Shown: one piece after another, positions 8,159 through 18,061 of the stretch
Position numbering within the stretch: position 1 is the first letter of the stretch
How the letters are laid out: each line of letters opens with the position of its first letter
DNA from: Streptomyces pactum
Lineage (GTDB): Bacteria; Actinomycetota; Actinomycetes; Streptomycetales; Streptomycetaceae
Length of the DNA stretch: 64,000 bases
Assembly: GCF_016031615.1 (NCBI RefSeq)
Contig: NZ_JACYXC010000001.1
Coordinates: forward strand, 992,001-1,056,000
Direction of reading: 5' to 3'
Translations under genes and position numbers: made by a program
The notes under the pieces: generated by a model
What the model was told of the DNA's origin: nothing
Databases searched by the model: none
What the model saw: the letters and a program-made list of their open reading frames with translations, nothing else

Positions 8159-9322
8159 TCAGGACCGGCCGAACAGCGTGGCGCCCAGCGGGCGTCGCCG
8201 GTCGAAGCCGGGCAGGATCAGGAAGGTGGCGCCGGCGGTCGTGGTGGTGAAGGACAGCAGCGCGTCGGAGGTTTCCATGTGGGCGAGGGTGGCGGTGAAG
8301 GTCCGCAGGTCGTTTTGGAAGCTGATGAAGAGCAGGCCGAGGGCGGGCTCGTCGGTGCTGTAGGAGCGGCGGAGCATGAGCCCGACCCCGACCAGGGTGG
8401 CGTGCGCCCGGCGCGCGTGGGCGTCCGCGGGGACCAGGTAGCGGCCGTCCGGCGTCTTGGCGCCGAGCTCCGGTCCCGAGGCGGCGGAGCCGCCGGAGAG
8501 CGGGACACCACTGGCCCGGCGCCGCCCGATGACCGCTTCCTGTTCGGCCACCGAGAGGGCGGCGAACCGCGGCAGGTCGAGTTCCATGCGCCGCAGCACG
8601 GCGATGGTGCCGCCGGCGACCGCGGGCGGACCGGACAGCCACAGGTCGCGCCGCTGTTCGGCCGCCGTGTGCGGGCCCACGATGCCGTCGATGAACCCGA
8701 GCGGGTTCCGCGGCGCGGTCAGGCCCTCGCCGACGGCCACGTTCGCGCCGCGGCGCGCGGACTGGCGCCAGCGCTCGCGGACGCGGTCGCCGGCCTGGTC
8801 CAGGAGCGCGGCGGCGACGACCGGCAGCAGCAGGGCGTCGCCGGCGCAGATCTGTATCAGCAGGTCTCCGCCGCGGGCCCGGGGGGCGATCCGCTCGCGG
8901 GAGAAGCGCGGGAGGTCCGCCGCGCCGGGCAGCGAGGCACCGGCCTCGCGCACCAGCCGGGGGCCCACGCCGACGGTCACGGTGAGGTCGCCCGGCGGCA
9001 GGCCCAGCAGCCGCGGGTCGGTCCCCGCGGTGAGGGTCTCGACGGCCCGGCCGAGGTCGGCCAGCAGCGGGCCGGGGGCCGCGGCGTCGTCGAGATCGGC
9101 CACCACGGCGAGCAGGTTGGGCTGGGCCGGCTGCGGGAGCGTGATGCCCGCCTGGTGACGGCCGGTCGCCGGGACCGTCGCCGGTGTGGCCTCCGGGGCG
9201 GGGGCGGGCCGGTCCGGCCGGGCGTCGTCCGCCGTGCACCCGGCGGTCAGACCGGCGGCCATCATCGCGCCGGTGACATCGAGGAACCTGCGGCGTGACG
9301 GGGGGTGATCGGCTCGGCGCAT
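8159..9322 (-). CDS. Tat-exported Dyp-type haem peroxidase lipoprotein
   Basis: A 387-residue extracellular haem peroxidase. The N-terminus has a twin-arginine motif (SRRRFLDV) and a lipobox ending LTAGC, so it is folded inside with haem, exported by Tat and probably lipidated. The DyP hallmarks follow: GFIDGI with the distal Asp near residue 212, a downstream His (AHARRAHATLVG) as likely proximal ligand, and the distal Arg in LRRSYS. It resembles EfeB, but no efeU/efeO partners are next to it, so a role in iron uptake is unsupported; dye-type or aromatic oxidation is equally possible. The start at 9322 places the Tat motif near the terminus; a TTG at 9364 is the alternative. Neither has a clear ribosome site. 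Confidence 0.88.
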   Translation of the reverse strand: MRRADHPPSRRRFLDVTGAMMAAGLTAGCTADDARPDRPAPAPEATPATVPATGRHQAGITLPQPAQPNLLAVVADLDDAAAPGPLLADLGRAVETLTAGTDPRLLGLPPGDLTVTVGVGPRLVREAGASLPGAADLPRFSRERIAPRARGGDLLIQICAGDALLLPVVAAALLDQAGDRVRERWRQSARRGANVAVGEGLTAPRNPLGFIDGIVGPHTAAEQRRDLWLSGPPAVAGGTIAVLRRMELDLPRFAALSVAEQEAVIGRRRASGVPLSGGSAASGPELGAKTPDGRYLVPADAHARRAHATLVGVGLMLRRSYSTDEPALGLLFISFQNDLRTFTATLAHMETSDALLSFTTTTAGATFLILPGFDRRRPLGATLFGRS

Positions 9323-9434
9323 GGGGTGCAGAGTGCCACACCGCCGGCCGTGTGTGCCGGACAACCCCGCTATTCCGGCGGGGAATCGGGCACCGTGCCG
9401 GACGGGGCATCAGGCACCGTGACAGACTGGGATC

Positions 9435-10781
9435 ATGCCTCGATTAACCCTTCGCGTGGTGGCCGCGGTAGTGGGCGCGCTGACCCTGGTGGCAGGCTGC
9501 GGTGGTGGCGACGACGACGGCGGATCGGGGAAGGGCCGGCGGCCGGCCGGTGAGCGGGTGACGATCCGGGTGCCCGCCGACGCCCCGACGATCTCGGCCG
9601 CGGTGTCCCTGGCCCGTCCCGGTGACCTGGTCCTGGTCGCGCCGGGGGTGTACCGGGAGTCGGTGCGGATCGGCACGGCGCGCATCACCCTGCGCGGACT
9701 GTCCCGGGACAAGGTCGTCATCGACGGGCGGTTCAGCCGGGCGAACGGCATCGTCGTCTCGGCGCCCGGGGTGGCCGTGGAGAACCTGACCGTGCGGAAC
9801 CACACGCAGAACGGGCTGCTGATCACCGGCTCGGCGAAGGCGGCCGCCGGCCTGCCGGGAGCGAGCGGCGGCTACGACACCGGCGACGAGCCCGTCACCC
9901 TCCTCAGGTCGTTCCTGGTCTCCCATGTGACCGCGACCCGCAACGGCCTGTACGGCATCTACGCGTTCTCCGCCCGGAACGGTGTCATCGAGCACAGCTA
10001 CGCGTCGGGCGGCGCCGACTCGGGGATCTACGTCGGCCAGTGCAAGCCCTGCAACATCGTGGTGCGCGACAACGTCGCCGAACTCAACGCGGTCGGTTAC
10101 GAGGGCACCAACGCCAGCGAGAACATGTACGTGGTCGGCAACCGCCTGGTCGGCAACCGGGTCGGGCTCACCAGCAACTCCAGCCACCAGGAGAAGCTGC
10201 TCCCGCAGAAGGGCACCGTCATCGCGGGCAACCTGATCGCCGCCAACCAGCAGGCGGCCACCCCGGAGCAGGCCGACGGCGGATGGGGCATCGGCGCCGG
10301 CGTCGACGGCGGCAGCGACAACCGGTTCGTGCGCAACCGCATCACCGGCAACCGCAACGCCGGGCTGGTGATCACCGCGACCGCCGACATCCCCCCGGTC
10401 GGCAACCAGGTCGTGGACAACACGTTCACCGGCAACGGGGTGGACGTCGGCTGGACGTTCCCCACCGCCGCCCGGGGACGGGGCAACTGCCTGCGCGGCA
10501 ACGACCTGCGCAGCACCGTGCCCGACCGGCTGGCGGCGACCGCGGCCTGCCCGCTCCCGGCGGGAGCCACCTCGCCGGGCGGCACCTGGACGGCCCCGGC
10601 GGCGCCCGGCGGCATCCCGTTCACCGAGGTCGCGGCGCCCGCTGCGCAGCCGCAGCTGCCCGGCGCCGCCACCAAGGGCCCCACCACCGTCCCGCCCGTC
10701 CCGGACCTGCCGAGGACGGAGGACATCCGGCTGCCGCCGATGTCCCTGCTCGCCGCGAACGCGCGGGTGCGGACGTCCTGA
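9435..10781 (+). CDS. right-handed beta-helix repeat lipoprotein
   Basis: A 448-residue exported protein. A short signal with lipobox LVAGC is followed by an Asp/Gly-rich linker. Residues about 40-340 show the regular parallel beta-helix pattern (repeating N-x-V, G-N-x-I and N-R-I-x-G-N turns) seen in NosD-like, pectate-lyase-like and CASH-domain proteins. A CKPC pair near residue 201 might bind metal or form a disulfide. No catalytic set typical of polysaccharide lyases can be named, so carbohydrate binding or copper delivery remain guesses. The C-terminal 80 residues are Pro/Ala/Thr-rich. It is convergent with the next gene, with only seven bases between stop codons. Confidence 0.8.
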   Translation: MPRLTLRVVAAVVGALTLVAGCGGGDDDGGSGKGRRPAGERVTIRVPADAPTISAAVSLARPGDLVLVAPGVYRESVRIGTARITLRGLSRDKVVIDGRFSRANGIVVSAPGVAVENLTVRNHTQNGLLITGSAKAAAGLPGASGGYDTGDEPVTLLRSFLVSHVTATRNGLYGIYAFSARNGVIEHSYASGGADSGIYVGQCKPCNIVVRDNVAELNAVGYEGTNASENMYVVGNRLVGNRVGLTSNSSHQEKLLPQKGTVIAGNLIAANQQAATPEQADGGWGIGAGVDGGSDNRFVRNRITGNRNAGLVITATADIPPVGNQVVDNTFTGNGVDVGWTFPTAARGRGNCLRGNDLRSTVPDRLAATAACPLPAGATSPGGTWTAPAAPGGIPFTEVAAPAAQPQLPGAATKGPTTVPPVPDLPRTEDIRLPPMSLLAANARVRTS

Positions 10782-10788
10782 ACGGCGG

Positions 10789-11631
10789 CTACCGGCCGCC
10801 GGTGGCCGTGGGCAGCGGCTTGACGGGGACGTAGGGGTGGGTGCCGAAATCGATGACGACCGGCTCCGGCTGCGATTCCACGCTCACGCGGACCCGGTAC
10901 ATGGTGCCCTGGGAGTCGATCCAGTAGCGCACGTTGCCCGCCGTGCCGGAACGGTCGGGTGAGGACGGCCCGGCCATGATGTCCAGCCGGCGCCCGTCCA
11001 CCCGCTCCCGCCCCCACCAGGCGGCGCCGTTCTGCGCCAGCAGTTCGGCGTTGTCGGGCCGGTCGCCGCCCAGCCCGAGCGCGATGGACAAGGAGGTGTC
11101 CAGCGCGCTGCCGGACGACAGCAGCGGACGCTCGTGCCAGCCCGGTCCGGGCGGCGACGCGGGGGCGTGCGCCGGGGCGTCGGCCATCGGCCGGACCCGC
11201 ACCGAGGTGGGGGTCCACCGGATCAGCCCGTCGCTGGACCTGGCGCGCCCGGTGCCGTGCACCACGCCGTAACCGACCTTGCGCCGGTAGTCGACGGACG
11301 CGGTGACGGTCAGCTCGCCCGCGGTGCCCGGCACGGTGATCGTCACCGCCCGGCCCTGTGCCTGGTAGTTGCGGAACCGGGTCATCGCCAGCCGGCTCGC
11401 CTCGTCCGCCGTCAGCGGCCGCGGACCGTCGGAGCCGGACCCGTCGTCGCCGATCAGGAACGCGGCCGCCACGGTCACCGCGGCCACCGCGACGGCCGTG
11501 ATGCCGATGGCGGCCGCGAGCCGGCGCGACCGCGGCCACCGGCGCCGGCCGGACGGACGGCCCGGTGCGGCCTGCCGGGTCCTCGCGCCGCGCACGCGGT
11601 CCGGCGCCGGCGTTCTCCCCTTCATCCTCAT
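10789..11631 (-). CDS. single-pass membrane protein of unknown function
   Basis: A 280-residue protein with a very basic cytoplasmic N-terminus (residues 1-45), one hydrophobic helix (about 46-70, AIGITAVAVAAVTVAAAFLI) and a long outside domain. The outer part includes repeated beta-strand-like stretches such as AVTITVPGTAGELTVTASVDY and RYWIDSQGTMYRVRVSVES. I do not recognise the family. The ATG is preceded by GGGGTGAGGG. The topology resembles Streptomyces proteins that bind wall or lipid components, but nothing specific supports that. The gene converges on the beta-helix gene and may share a terminator region with it. Confidence 0.72.
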   Translation of the reverse strand: MRMKGRTPAPDRVRGARTRQAAPGRPSGRRRWPRSRRLAAAIGITAVAVAAVTVAAAFLIGDDGSGSDGPRPLTADEASRLAMTRFRNYQAQGRAVTITVPGTAGELTVTASVDYRRKVGYGVVHGTGRARSSDGLIRWTPTSVRVRPMADAPAHAPASPPGPGWHERPLLSSGSALDTSLSIALGLGGDRPDNAELLAQNGAAWWGRERVDGRRLDIMAGPSSPDRSGTAGNVRYWIDSQGTMYRVRVSVESQPEPVVIDFGTHPYVPVKPLPTATGGR

Positions 11632-11798
11632 CCCTCACCCCGCTCGATGCCCGCCGTCCGGTCGCCGCGGGCTCGCGGCGGCCGCACGGCGGGCCGGTGG
11701 CCGACACGCCACGGCCGGCCCTCGCGGACCGGCCGGGACGTGATCCGGGTCCGCGCCGTCCGGGTCACGGACGGGCGGATCACCGTGGTGCGTTTCGT

Positions 11799-14335
11799 TC
11801 AGTGCTGCCGGACGCGACGGTTGCGGGCCACGGACGCGATGGCCAGGCCGGCGCCCACCAGCAGACCGACGATGCCGATCAGCTCCACCACCCCGGGCAG
11901 ACCGGTGTTCGCCAGCGAACCGTCGTCCCCGCCGGCCGGGGCCGGGTTGTTGCCCGGCGGCGCGGGCTTCGGCGGCGTGTCGCCTCCGGGCGGCGCCGGG
12001 GTCGGGTCCGGGCTCGGGGTCGGGTCCGGACCGGGGGTGGGGTGTCGGGGTCGGGAGTGGGTGTCGGGGTCGGCTTCTCCTTCGGGATGTAGACCCCGGC
12101 GTCGATCGTGTGGTCGACGCCGCCCGGCTTGTCCGGAGCCGTGACCGGCGCGGAGCCGTTGCACAGCCGCCCGGTGGTCGGCGGGGTCACGTTGGAGTCG
12201 TGCGCACGGTCGGCACCGGCCCGCGGGAGCGTGAACCTCAGCTCGCTCGCCTCGGGCTGCTCGGGCACCTGGCCGGTGTCCGCGGTGCACACGTCGAACT
12301 GCACCGTGTACTTCGCGCCGGGCGTGAGTTCGTACTCGGCGCCGACACCGCCGAAGTAGTACTCGCCGGCGGCATTGGTCTTGGTCGTGGCGACCTGTTT
12401 GCCGTCCTTGTCCAGCAGGTTGATCGTGGCCCCGGGCAGCAGCACGTGCCCGGCGTCCTGGATCCCGTTGTGGTCGCCGTCGAACCACACGACGTTGCCG
12501 ATCTGGATCGGCGCGTTCGCCGCCGCGTAGGCGATGTCGCCGAGTCCGCCGGCCTTGCCGAACCCTCCCTGTTCCCGGCTGACGAACTGGAATCCGTTGG
12601 CGGTCGGCTTGTTGCCCGGACCCTCGCCGGTCTCGATGTGGTGGTAGCCGGTCCCGGAGGTCGCGACGTCCACGACCGGGTCGAACTCGGTGCTGACGAC
12701 CCACTGCTGCTGCGGGATGTAGGCCACCGAGCCCAGCGCGGTCTCCTGGTGCGCGTTGGCGTAGAAGTCGCCCGGGAAGTACTCGGTCACATCGGCGGGC
12801 TGGCCGCCGTTGTTGGCGGGCGTGGCGTGGTTCGGGCAGCTCCCGGTGCCTTCCCACTCGTACTCTCCGGTGGGCGTGGCGCAGACCATGGTGATGTCAC
12901 CACCGGCCATGCCGCTCTCCGGGGTGTCGTTGCCCGGGCGGGGATCCAGCCCGCCCCAGCCGAGCACGTCCATGAACCGGTCGCGGAAGCCCAGGATCAT
13001 CGAGCCGTCGCGGGCGAAGGCGAGGGACGCCAGCTCCGGCTGCGGATCGATGAAGACGTTGCCCGACTTCCGGTCGTCCCAGGTGTCGAGGCTGGTGTTC
13101 CACGGGTTCCAGTGGGTGGCCCGGTCGCCGGAGCCGAAGACGCTGCCGCGTGCGGCGGTCAGCGGGTGGCTCAGCACCGTGGTGAACCGCTTGCCGTCGT
13201 AGGTGGCGACGAAGGCCTTCAGGTCCGCGCGCCGCTGGGTGCTCTCGGCGCTGCACACGCCGCCGACGTACAGCGTGTTGTCGTGCGCCTGGAGCCCGAA
13301 CGGCCGCCAGTCCTCACGGCTCGCGCACCCCGGGTCCGGGATCGGCACCGTCGCCTTGGGCGCCGCGGCGGTGGTCCCCGTGGCGTCGAAGCTCACCAGG
13401 CTGCGGGTCCGCAGGTTCACCGCGTACAGCGTGGAGCCGTCCTCCGACAGGGCCAGGCCGCCGATGCTCTCCTTGCCCGGCGCGTCGGTGAACCCGCCGT
13501 CCTTGATCATGTTGCCGGTGTCGTGCCGGGTCACCGCGGCATCCGGCACCCGCGCGAACAGTTTCGGCTCGCCCGAGCCGTTGACCGGCACCGTGTAGAT
13601 CGCGCCGCCGCCCTCCGGCCCGTACGCGGCGTACCGGCGGGCGAACGCGCTCTGGAACAGCCGGGTGCGGTACTTGTCATACGCCAGCCCGAACGTCGTG
13701 CCCACCTGGTCCTGGGTGGCCAGCGTGGTCGGGCAGGCCACATTGGTGGGACAGGTGCCCCGGGCGTCGGTCCCGAACGCCACCAGCGCCCGCTGGTCGT
13801 TGCCGCCCGCGCCGTTGTGGACCGGCACGAAGTACCGTGAGTCCGGCAGCGCGTAGTCGGCCGGGTTCCACACCCCGGTCACCACCGAGGCGTCCTTGCC
13901 GTCCGACACGTCCACGAACGACGTGAAGCTGTCGAAGTGGTTCTCCGCCGTGGACGCGGGCGCGGCCCGCAGGTGGCCGTTGTACGGCGCCGGCACGCTG
14001 ACATCGACGCGGTACCGGCCGCCGCTCAGCTCGGTCGAAGGCTCGACCACGACCTTTCCGGTGGCATCCGTGACCCCGGTGACCGTGTGCCCGGCGGGGT
14101 CGGAGACCTTCACCTTCATGCCCCGCTGGGGCACGTCCATCGTCGCGTTGATCACACCGGTGCCGAAGAAGTCGCGCAGCACCTGGACGGTCAGCGTGCC
14201 GTCGTCGTCCGAGGCGGCGGCCGGTGCGGCCGCCGCTCCCACTGCGCCGCCCGCCAGCAGCAGAACGGCTAACGCGATACGGGCCGGCGGCTCCACCCGC
14301 CGTAACCGGCGGGCGTCCTGGCCGATTCGGTTCAT
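11799..14335 (-). CDS. SdrD-like cell-wall protein with LAXTG sorting signal, frame broken in proline repeat
   Basis: A large secreted wall protein of about 845 residues if the frame is restored. Seen in order: signal peptide to about residue 37, a beta-rich N-terminal module, a long propeller-like region with repeated LALSEDGSTLYAV-type strands, an SdrD-B domain (IGNVVWFDGDHNGIQD, acidic Ca2+-binding style), a Pro-Thr/Pro-Asp spacer, then LANTG, a hydrophobic helix and a basic tail. LAXTG is the motif used by class E sortases in Streptomyces. The frame changes inside the spacer, near 12030-12045, where one C appears to be missing between ACACCCC and ACCCCC; without it the LANTG signal is lost. 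The start at 14335 follows GTGGAG. Either a sequencing indel or a real length-variable tract. Confidence 0.78.
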
Positions 14336-15000
14336 GGCATCACACTCCACACTTGTCCTGTCGTGGGAACGAACACCCGCGTCCCGCCGCGCGTCCACGT
14401 CGTACGTCCATTTCGTGCCCCGAACAGGGACCGCCGGTCGCGAACGTCACGGAAGAAAAAAGGGTCCACCGCTGATACGTGGACCGCTTTGTGGTGACTC
14501 CATGAGGATATTCCGGTTGGGCCGGGAGCGCTGCCGAACAGGAAAAACACCAGCGCCTTCACGACCTCGGACGGGACCGCCCCGGGGGGCGTGTTTCCGC
14601 AGCTCCGTCACGGCCTTCGCCCCCCACCCCCGACCCCACGCCGACCGCCACCGCGGGCAGCGCGCGACAGCCTATCCCCTGGGGCCTGCCGCCACCAGCA
14701 GAACCGGTCGCATCCTCCGGTTCCGGGCCCGGTTCCCGTCCGGCCGGGGAATGGCGTCCGGAAAAACGTACGAGAGCCGAAGTGGTGGCCGAATCCGCTG
14801 CTACCGGATTCCGCACCGCCCGGCTCCGCCCGGACCCCGGCGGATGACGTGACCCGGGCGTGCCCGCCGCCCCCGAAGACCGTCTCTCGTCGCAGGCCCG
14901 CTCCACCGGGCGCCCACGGGGAGTGTCCCGGCCGGCGGTGCGGCGGGCGGTGGCCCGGTCCTCGGCGCAGGGCCCCAGCCTCCGTCCGCTCGCCCGGGGT
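14336..15000. other. intergenic region upstream of wall protein gene
   Basis: These 665 bases contain the terminator-like hairpin at 14456-14485 and presumably the promoter of the minus-strand wall protein gene. Local GC is lower around 14400-14520 than elsewhere, consistent with a regulatory stretch. No gene is supported in the rest. Confidence 0.5.
14456..14485 (-). terminator. intrinsic terminator or attenuator upstream of wall protein gene
   Basis: On the minus strand a perfect 7-bp stem GGTCCAC/GTGGACC with a nine-base loop (14463-14485) is followed by CTTTTTT. It lies about 120 bases before the ATG of the wall protein gene, so it could end transcripts arriving from 15001-15438 or act as a leader attenuator. 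U-tract terminators are uncommon in DNA this GC-rich. Confidence 0.6.
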
Positions 15001-15438
15001 TCAGCTCCCCGCGGCGGGAAGGAGACGGATCTCCCAGGCGGCCGCCCGCTCCTCCACGAACGCCTCGCTCCAGGCTTCGTGGACGGTGGTACCACCCACC
15101 GCCTTCAGGACGTGGCGATCGCCCCGGAGAAATCCGCGCTCGGGCCTGATCACCGCGTCACCCGACAGGATGTTGACGAGGAGCTGCCGCAGACCCGACG
15201 CGTCCACGTGCTCGAACTGCCACCCGTCCAGGAACAGGCGGACCGCCGTGTCCCTGCGTTCGTGGTGCATGACGTCGCACTCCACCTCTTCGCCGCCGAG
15301 CCGTATGACGCATCCGGTCATCCAGCCGCCGCCGTCGAGTTCCCGTTCCCGGATGTCCGCATCCGGGACGCCGAGAGCGCGCACGGCCTCCGCCATCTCG
15401 GCCACGATGCACAGCCTCGCCGGTTCCACCCGTCCCAT
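15001..15438 (-). CDS. conserved-looking hypothetical protein
   Basis: A 145-residue soluble, acidic protein with no signal peptide or membrane segment. It contains alternating strand and helix segments such as DADIRERELDGGGWMTGCVIRLGG and TAVRLFLDGWQFEHVDASGLRQLLVNILSG. I do not recognise the family. The start is supported by GGAGGTGAT eight bases before the ATG. Codon use is normal for the surroundings, so it is probably a real gene. It runs toward the wall protein gene in the same direction but 665 bases and a terminator-like hairpin separate them. Confidence 0.65.
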   Translation of the reverse strand: MGRVEPARLCIVAEMAEAVRALGVPDADIRERELDGGGWMTGCVIRLGGEEVECDVMHHERRDTAVRLFLDGWQFEHVDASGLRQLLVNILSGDAVIRPERGFLRGDRHVLKAVGGTTVHEAWSEAFVEERAAAWEIRLLPAAGS

Positions 15439-15684
15439 CTCGCCATCACCTCCGCGGGGGCACGGTGGATCTTACGGCTGCCGGGCCGCGGCTCCACGAC
15501 GCAGCCGGACCACCCGTTGGCCGGCCGGGCGAGGTGAACTCATGGGCCGATGACGCGCATCGCGGCGGCCGAGCGGGAGATGATCGCCGCGCCCACTCGT
15601 CCCCGGCGCCCGTACCGTGTGCCCCTCACGGCGGCCGGAGCCGGCCGGACATCCGCACACACCCTCACGACGGAGAGCGGCGAC

Positions 15685-16640
15685 ATGACGCTACGCCTGG
15701 CGAGCCTCAACGCCTCCAAGCTCACGCCCGCCCCCCGCGGCACCGGCTCCTGGAACGCCCGGGGCCGACGCCATCCGGGAGATCGCGCCGGACATCATCG
15801 CCCTCCAGGAGGTCGTCGTCGACGAGCGCACCACCGGTCGTGACTCCTGGGACGGCGAAGCCGCCGCGCTCGTCCGGGACCTGGCCGAGCAGTGCGGTCC
15901 AACCGCCGCCGTCGAGGTGAGCGACGGCTACCCGCACGGCACCGCCATGGCGGCGAACCGGCACCGGCCGTGGTGGACGGCGCTGATGTGGAACCCGGGC
16001 ACCGTACGGCTGGTCGAGGGCTCCTACCGCCCGGTGGGCGCGCCGGACTTCTGGCACGGCTGCACCACGGCCCGCTTCGACGCCGGCGCCCGGGAGCCGA
16101 TCCTGGTCGCCGGCTACCACGGCGACCCCTTCCGCCCGGACTTCCGTCACGACGAGGTCCTCCGGCTGAAGGGCGCCTTCCGTAGGACCGGCGGTGTGCA
16201 GCCCGGTTTCTGCGTCGGGGACTTCAACGCGATCTCGGCCGCCGAGGTGGACGACGGCCGGGGCGGCCGCCGGTTCTACGACGCCGAGCCCTACACCGAC
16301 ATGTGCCACGACGACCCGGAGTTCCAGGTCCGGGCCGGCACGATCGGCACGACGCGGCCGGCGGACCGGCGGCAGACCGAGACGCTGCTGCGCCGGGGCT
16401 TCATGGTCGATGCCGCCGCTCATCTGGGGGCCCGGTGGCGGTCGGGCGCCGGGAGGACGGTCGTGGTGACCGGCGACCCGTGGGGGGGCCAGGCGCATCG
16501 ACCTGATCCTGGCCTGCCGTCCCATCGCCCCGGCGCTGACCGGCTACCGGTTCCACCGCGGCGCCGCCGCCGAGGCGGCCTCCGACCACCTTCCGGTCTC
16601 GGTGGACTTCGCCCCGGAGAGGATCGGCGAGGAACGTTGA
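15685..16640 (+). pseudogene. endonuclease/exonuclease/phosphatase-family protein, two frame breaks
   Basis: Joining three frames gives a roughly 317-residue metal-dependent phosphoesterase of the EEP fold. The catalytic pieces are all there: an early SLNA strand, IIALQEV (metal-binding Glu), VGDFNAI and the terminal SDHLPVSVDF (catalytic His). The frame changes at a GGGG run (15761-15764) and again at a seven-G run (16482-16488); removing one G at each site restores continuity. Both look like one-base insertions in homopolymers, so either the gene has recently decayed or the assembly has errors. Substrate could be DNA, nucleotide or sphingomyelin-like. The ATG is preceded by GGAGAG. Confidence 0.72.
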
Positions 16641-16959
16641 GGCGGCGCTTCACTGCCCCGGCCGTTCAAGGGCCGGTGCGGACGGCCCGGACGGGGGCCG
16701 GCGATCCCGCGCAGCCGCCGGAGTGCGGCCGGTGCGGGAGCGGCAGCACCCCGGGCACGGCTCCCACGCCTTCAGGCGCGTCCAGGAACCGCGCCTCGGC
16801 GAGGGCGCCACGACGTGGTCCGGCCGTCCCCCTCGATGGGGTGCGGCCCGCCGAGGGAGACGGCACGGCGCCCGGCGCGCCCGCCGCCCGGGATCCGGGG
16901 GCGGGTGCGCCGGGCGCGTAGGCCGGACGGTCTGCGGCGGTGCCCGCCGCTCACCCGGT
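16641..16959. other. gap between convergent genes, nothing seen
   Basis: These 319 bases lie between the stop codons of the broken EEP gene and the third DUF4232 gene. The sequence is GC-rich with several short inverted CCGG arms, but no hairpin with a U tract and no credible gene. Confidence 0.5.
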
Positions 16960-17793
16960 TCACCAGGAGAGGGCGTCCTCGGCGTCGCTCTGCCAGTAGG
17001 TGACCCACGCGCTGCTGTCCACGTAGGTGGACTGCGGCAGCTTCAGGGTCGTCTCCTCGTCGAGGCTGCCGTCCTGCTGGGCGTTGGAGAGGTACACCGT
17101 GAGGCTGTCCTCGTCGTGACCCTCGCTCCCGGAGCCGTCGGCGGAGGAGGTCATGATGCCGGCGTAGGCGGTCTCGCCCGGCTGGAGAACGAGGACGGAC
17201 TGCGGCTTGGAGGCCTCCAGCGGCACCACCGTCGACTGGGCTTCGTCACCGAACCCCAGGTAGGGGTAGCCGTAGATCGCGCACGGTGCGCCGGACTCGT
17301 TGGTGGCCCGGAGCAGCAGGTGGTTGACCGGACGCTGCACGGTCTGCACGGCCATGTTCATCGACAGGGCCGAGCAGTCGGCGATCGACGCGTCCGCCCC
17401 GGCCGCCTCGGCCGCCTTGCCGTTCCGGTCGCCGGCGGGGGTCTGCGGCTTCTTCTCCTCGGCCTTCGCCGGGGTGCTCGGTGCGGTGTCGGGCGCCTGC
17501 GCACCGGGGGTTTGCGGGGCGGACTCCGTCGCACTGGGCGCCTGCGCACCGGCCGGCCGCTCGCCGCCGGCGGGCCGCTGGGAGTTGCCCTTCTCCTCGG
17601 TCCCCTCGGTACCGCCCGGTCCACCGGTGGTCCCCCGGGTGTCGGGCGCGGACACGGAACCGGCGGCCTTGCCCTCGGTCTTCGTGCCCCCGCCGTCCTC
17701 GGTGCAGGCGGTGAGTGCCAGGGCGGCGACGGCGGTCAGCGTGGCGGCGGCGGTGCGCAGGATCTGCGAGCGGCGGGCGGCGGTGCGGTTCAT
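16960..17793 (-). CDS. DUF4232 lipoprotein, paralog 3
   Basis: A 277-residue lipoprotein. The signal peptide ends in a good lipobox (LALTAC) near residue 29. A long Thr/Gly/Pro/Glu-rich linker (about 30-140) leads to a C-terminal DUF4232 domain with DCSALSMN, RPVNHLL, Cys in APCAIYGYPYLGFG, QPGETAYAGIMTSS and WVTYWQ. It is the closest relative of paralog 1 in the domain but has the lipoprotein architecture of paralog 2. The ATG follows GGGGGAG. Function is unknown; the linker suggests display across the cell wall. Confidence 0.84.
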   Translation of the reverse strand: MNRTAARRSQILRTAAATLTAVAALALTACTEDGGGTKTEGKAAGSVSAPDTRGTTGGPGGTEGTEEKGNSQRPAGGERPAGAQAPSATESAPQTPGAQAPDTAPSTPAKAEEKKPQTPAGDRNGKAAEAAGADASIADCSALSMNMAVQTVQRPVNHLLLRATNESGAPCAIYGYPYLGFGDEAQSTVVPLEASKPQSVLVLQPGETAYAGIMTSSADGSGSEGHDEDSLTVYLSNAQQDGSLDEETTLKLPQSTYVDSSAWVTYWQSDAEDALSW

Positions 17794-18061
17794 GGTCGGT
17801 CTCCCCCGGAGCGATCGGTGGTCTCGGTGTGACCATGAGCTTTCCGCAGCCCGCTGCCGAACCGTTGGCGCCTCGTTAACGTCCGGCTAATGGCCGGCGG
17901 GCGCCGGGCCCGGTGGCATCCGGGACGCCGTCCGATCCCCGGCGGGCGGGCCGTCCGGCAGTACCCGGCCCGCGGTGCCGGTGGCCTCCGGCCCGCTGCG
18001 CACGACCGGCGCGGCCGGCCGGGCCCGGGACGGGCGGGCCGTCCGGCCGGGGCACCGGACG

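Noticed and set aside
8159..9322. An efeUOB ferrous iron uptake operon around the DyP peroxidase
   Set aside because: No permease or EfeO-like gene is adjacent; the neighbours are an MFS protein and a beta-helix lipoprotein.
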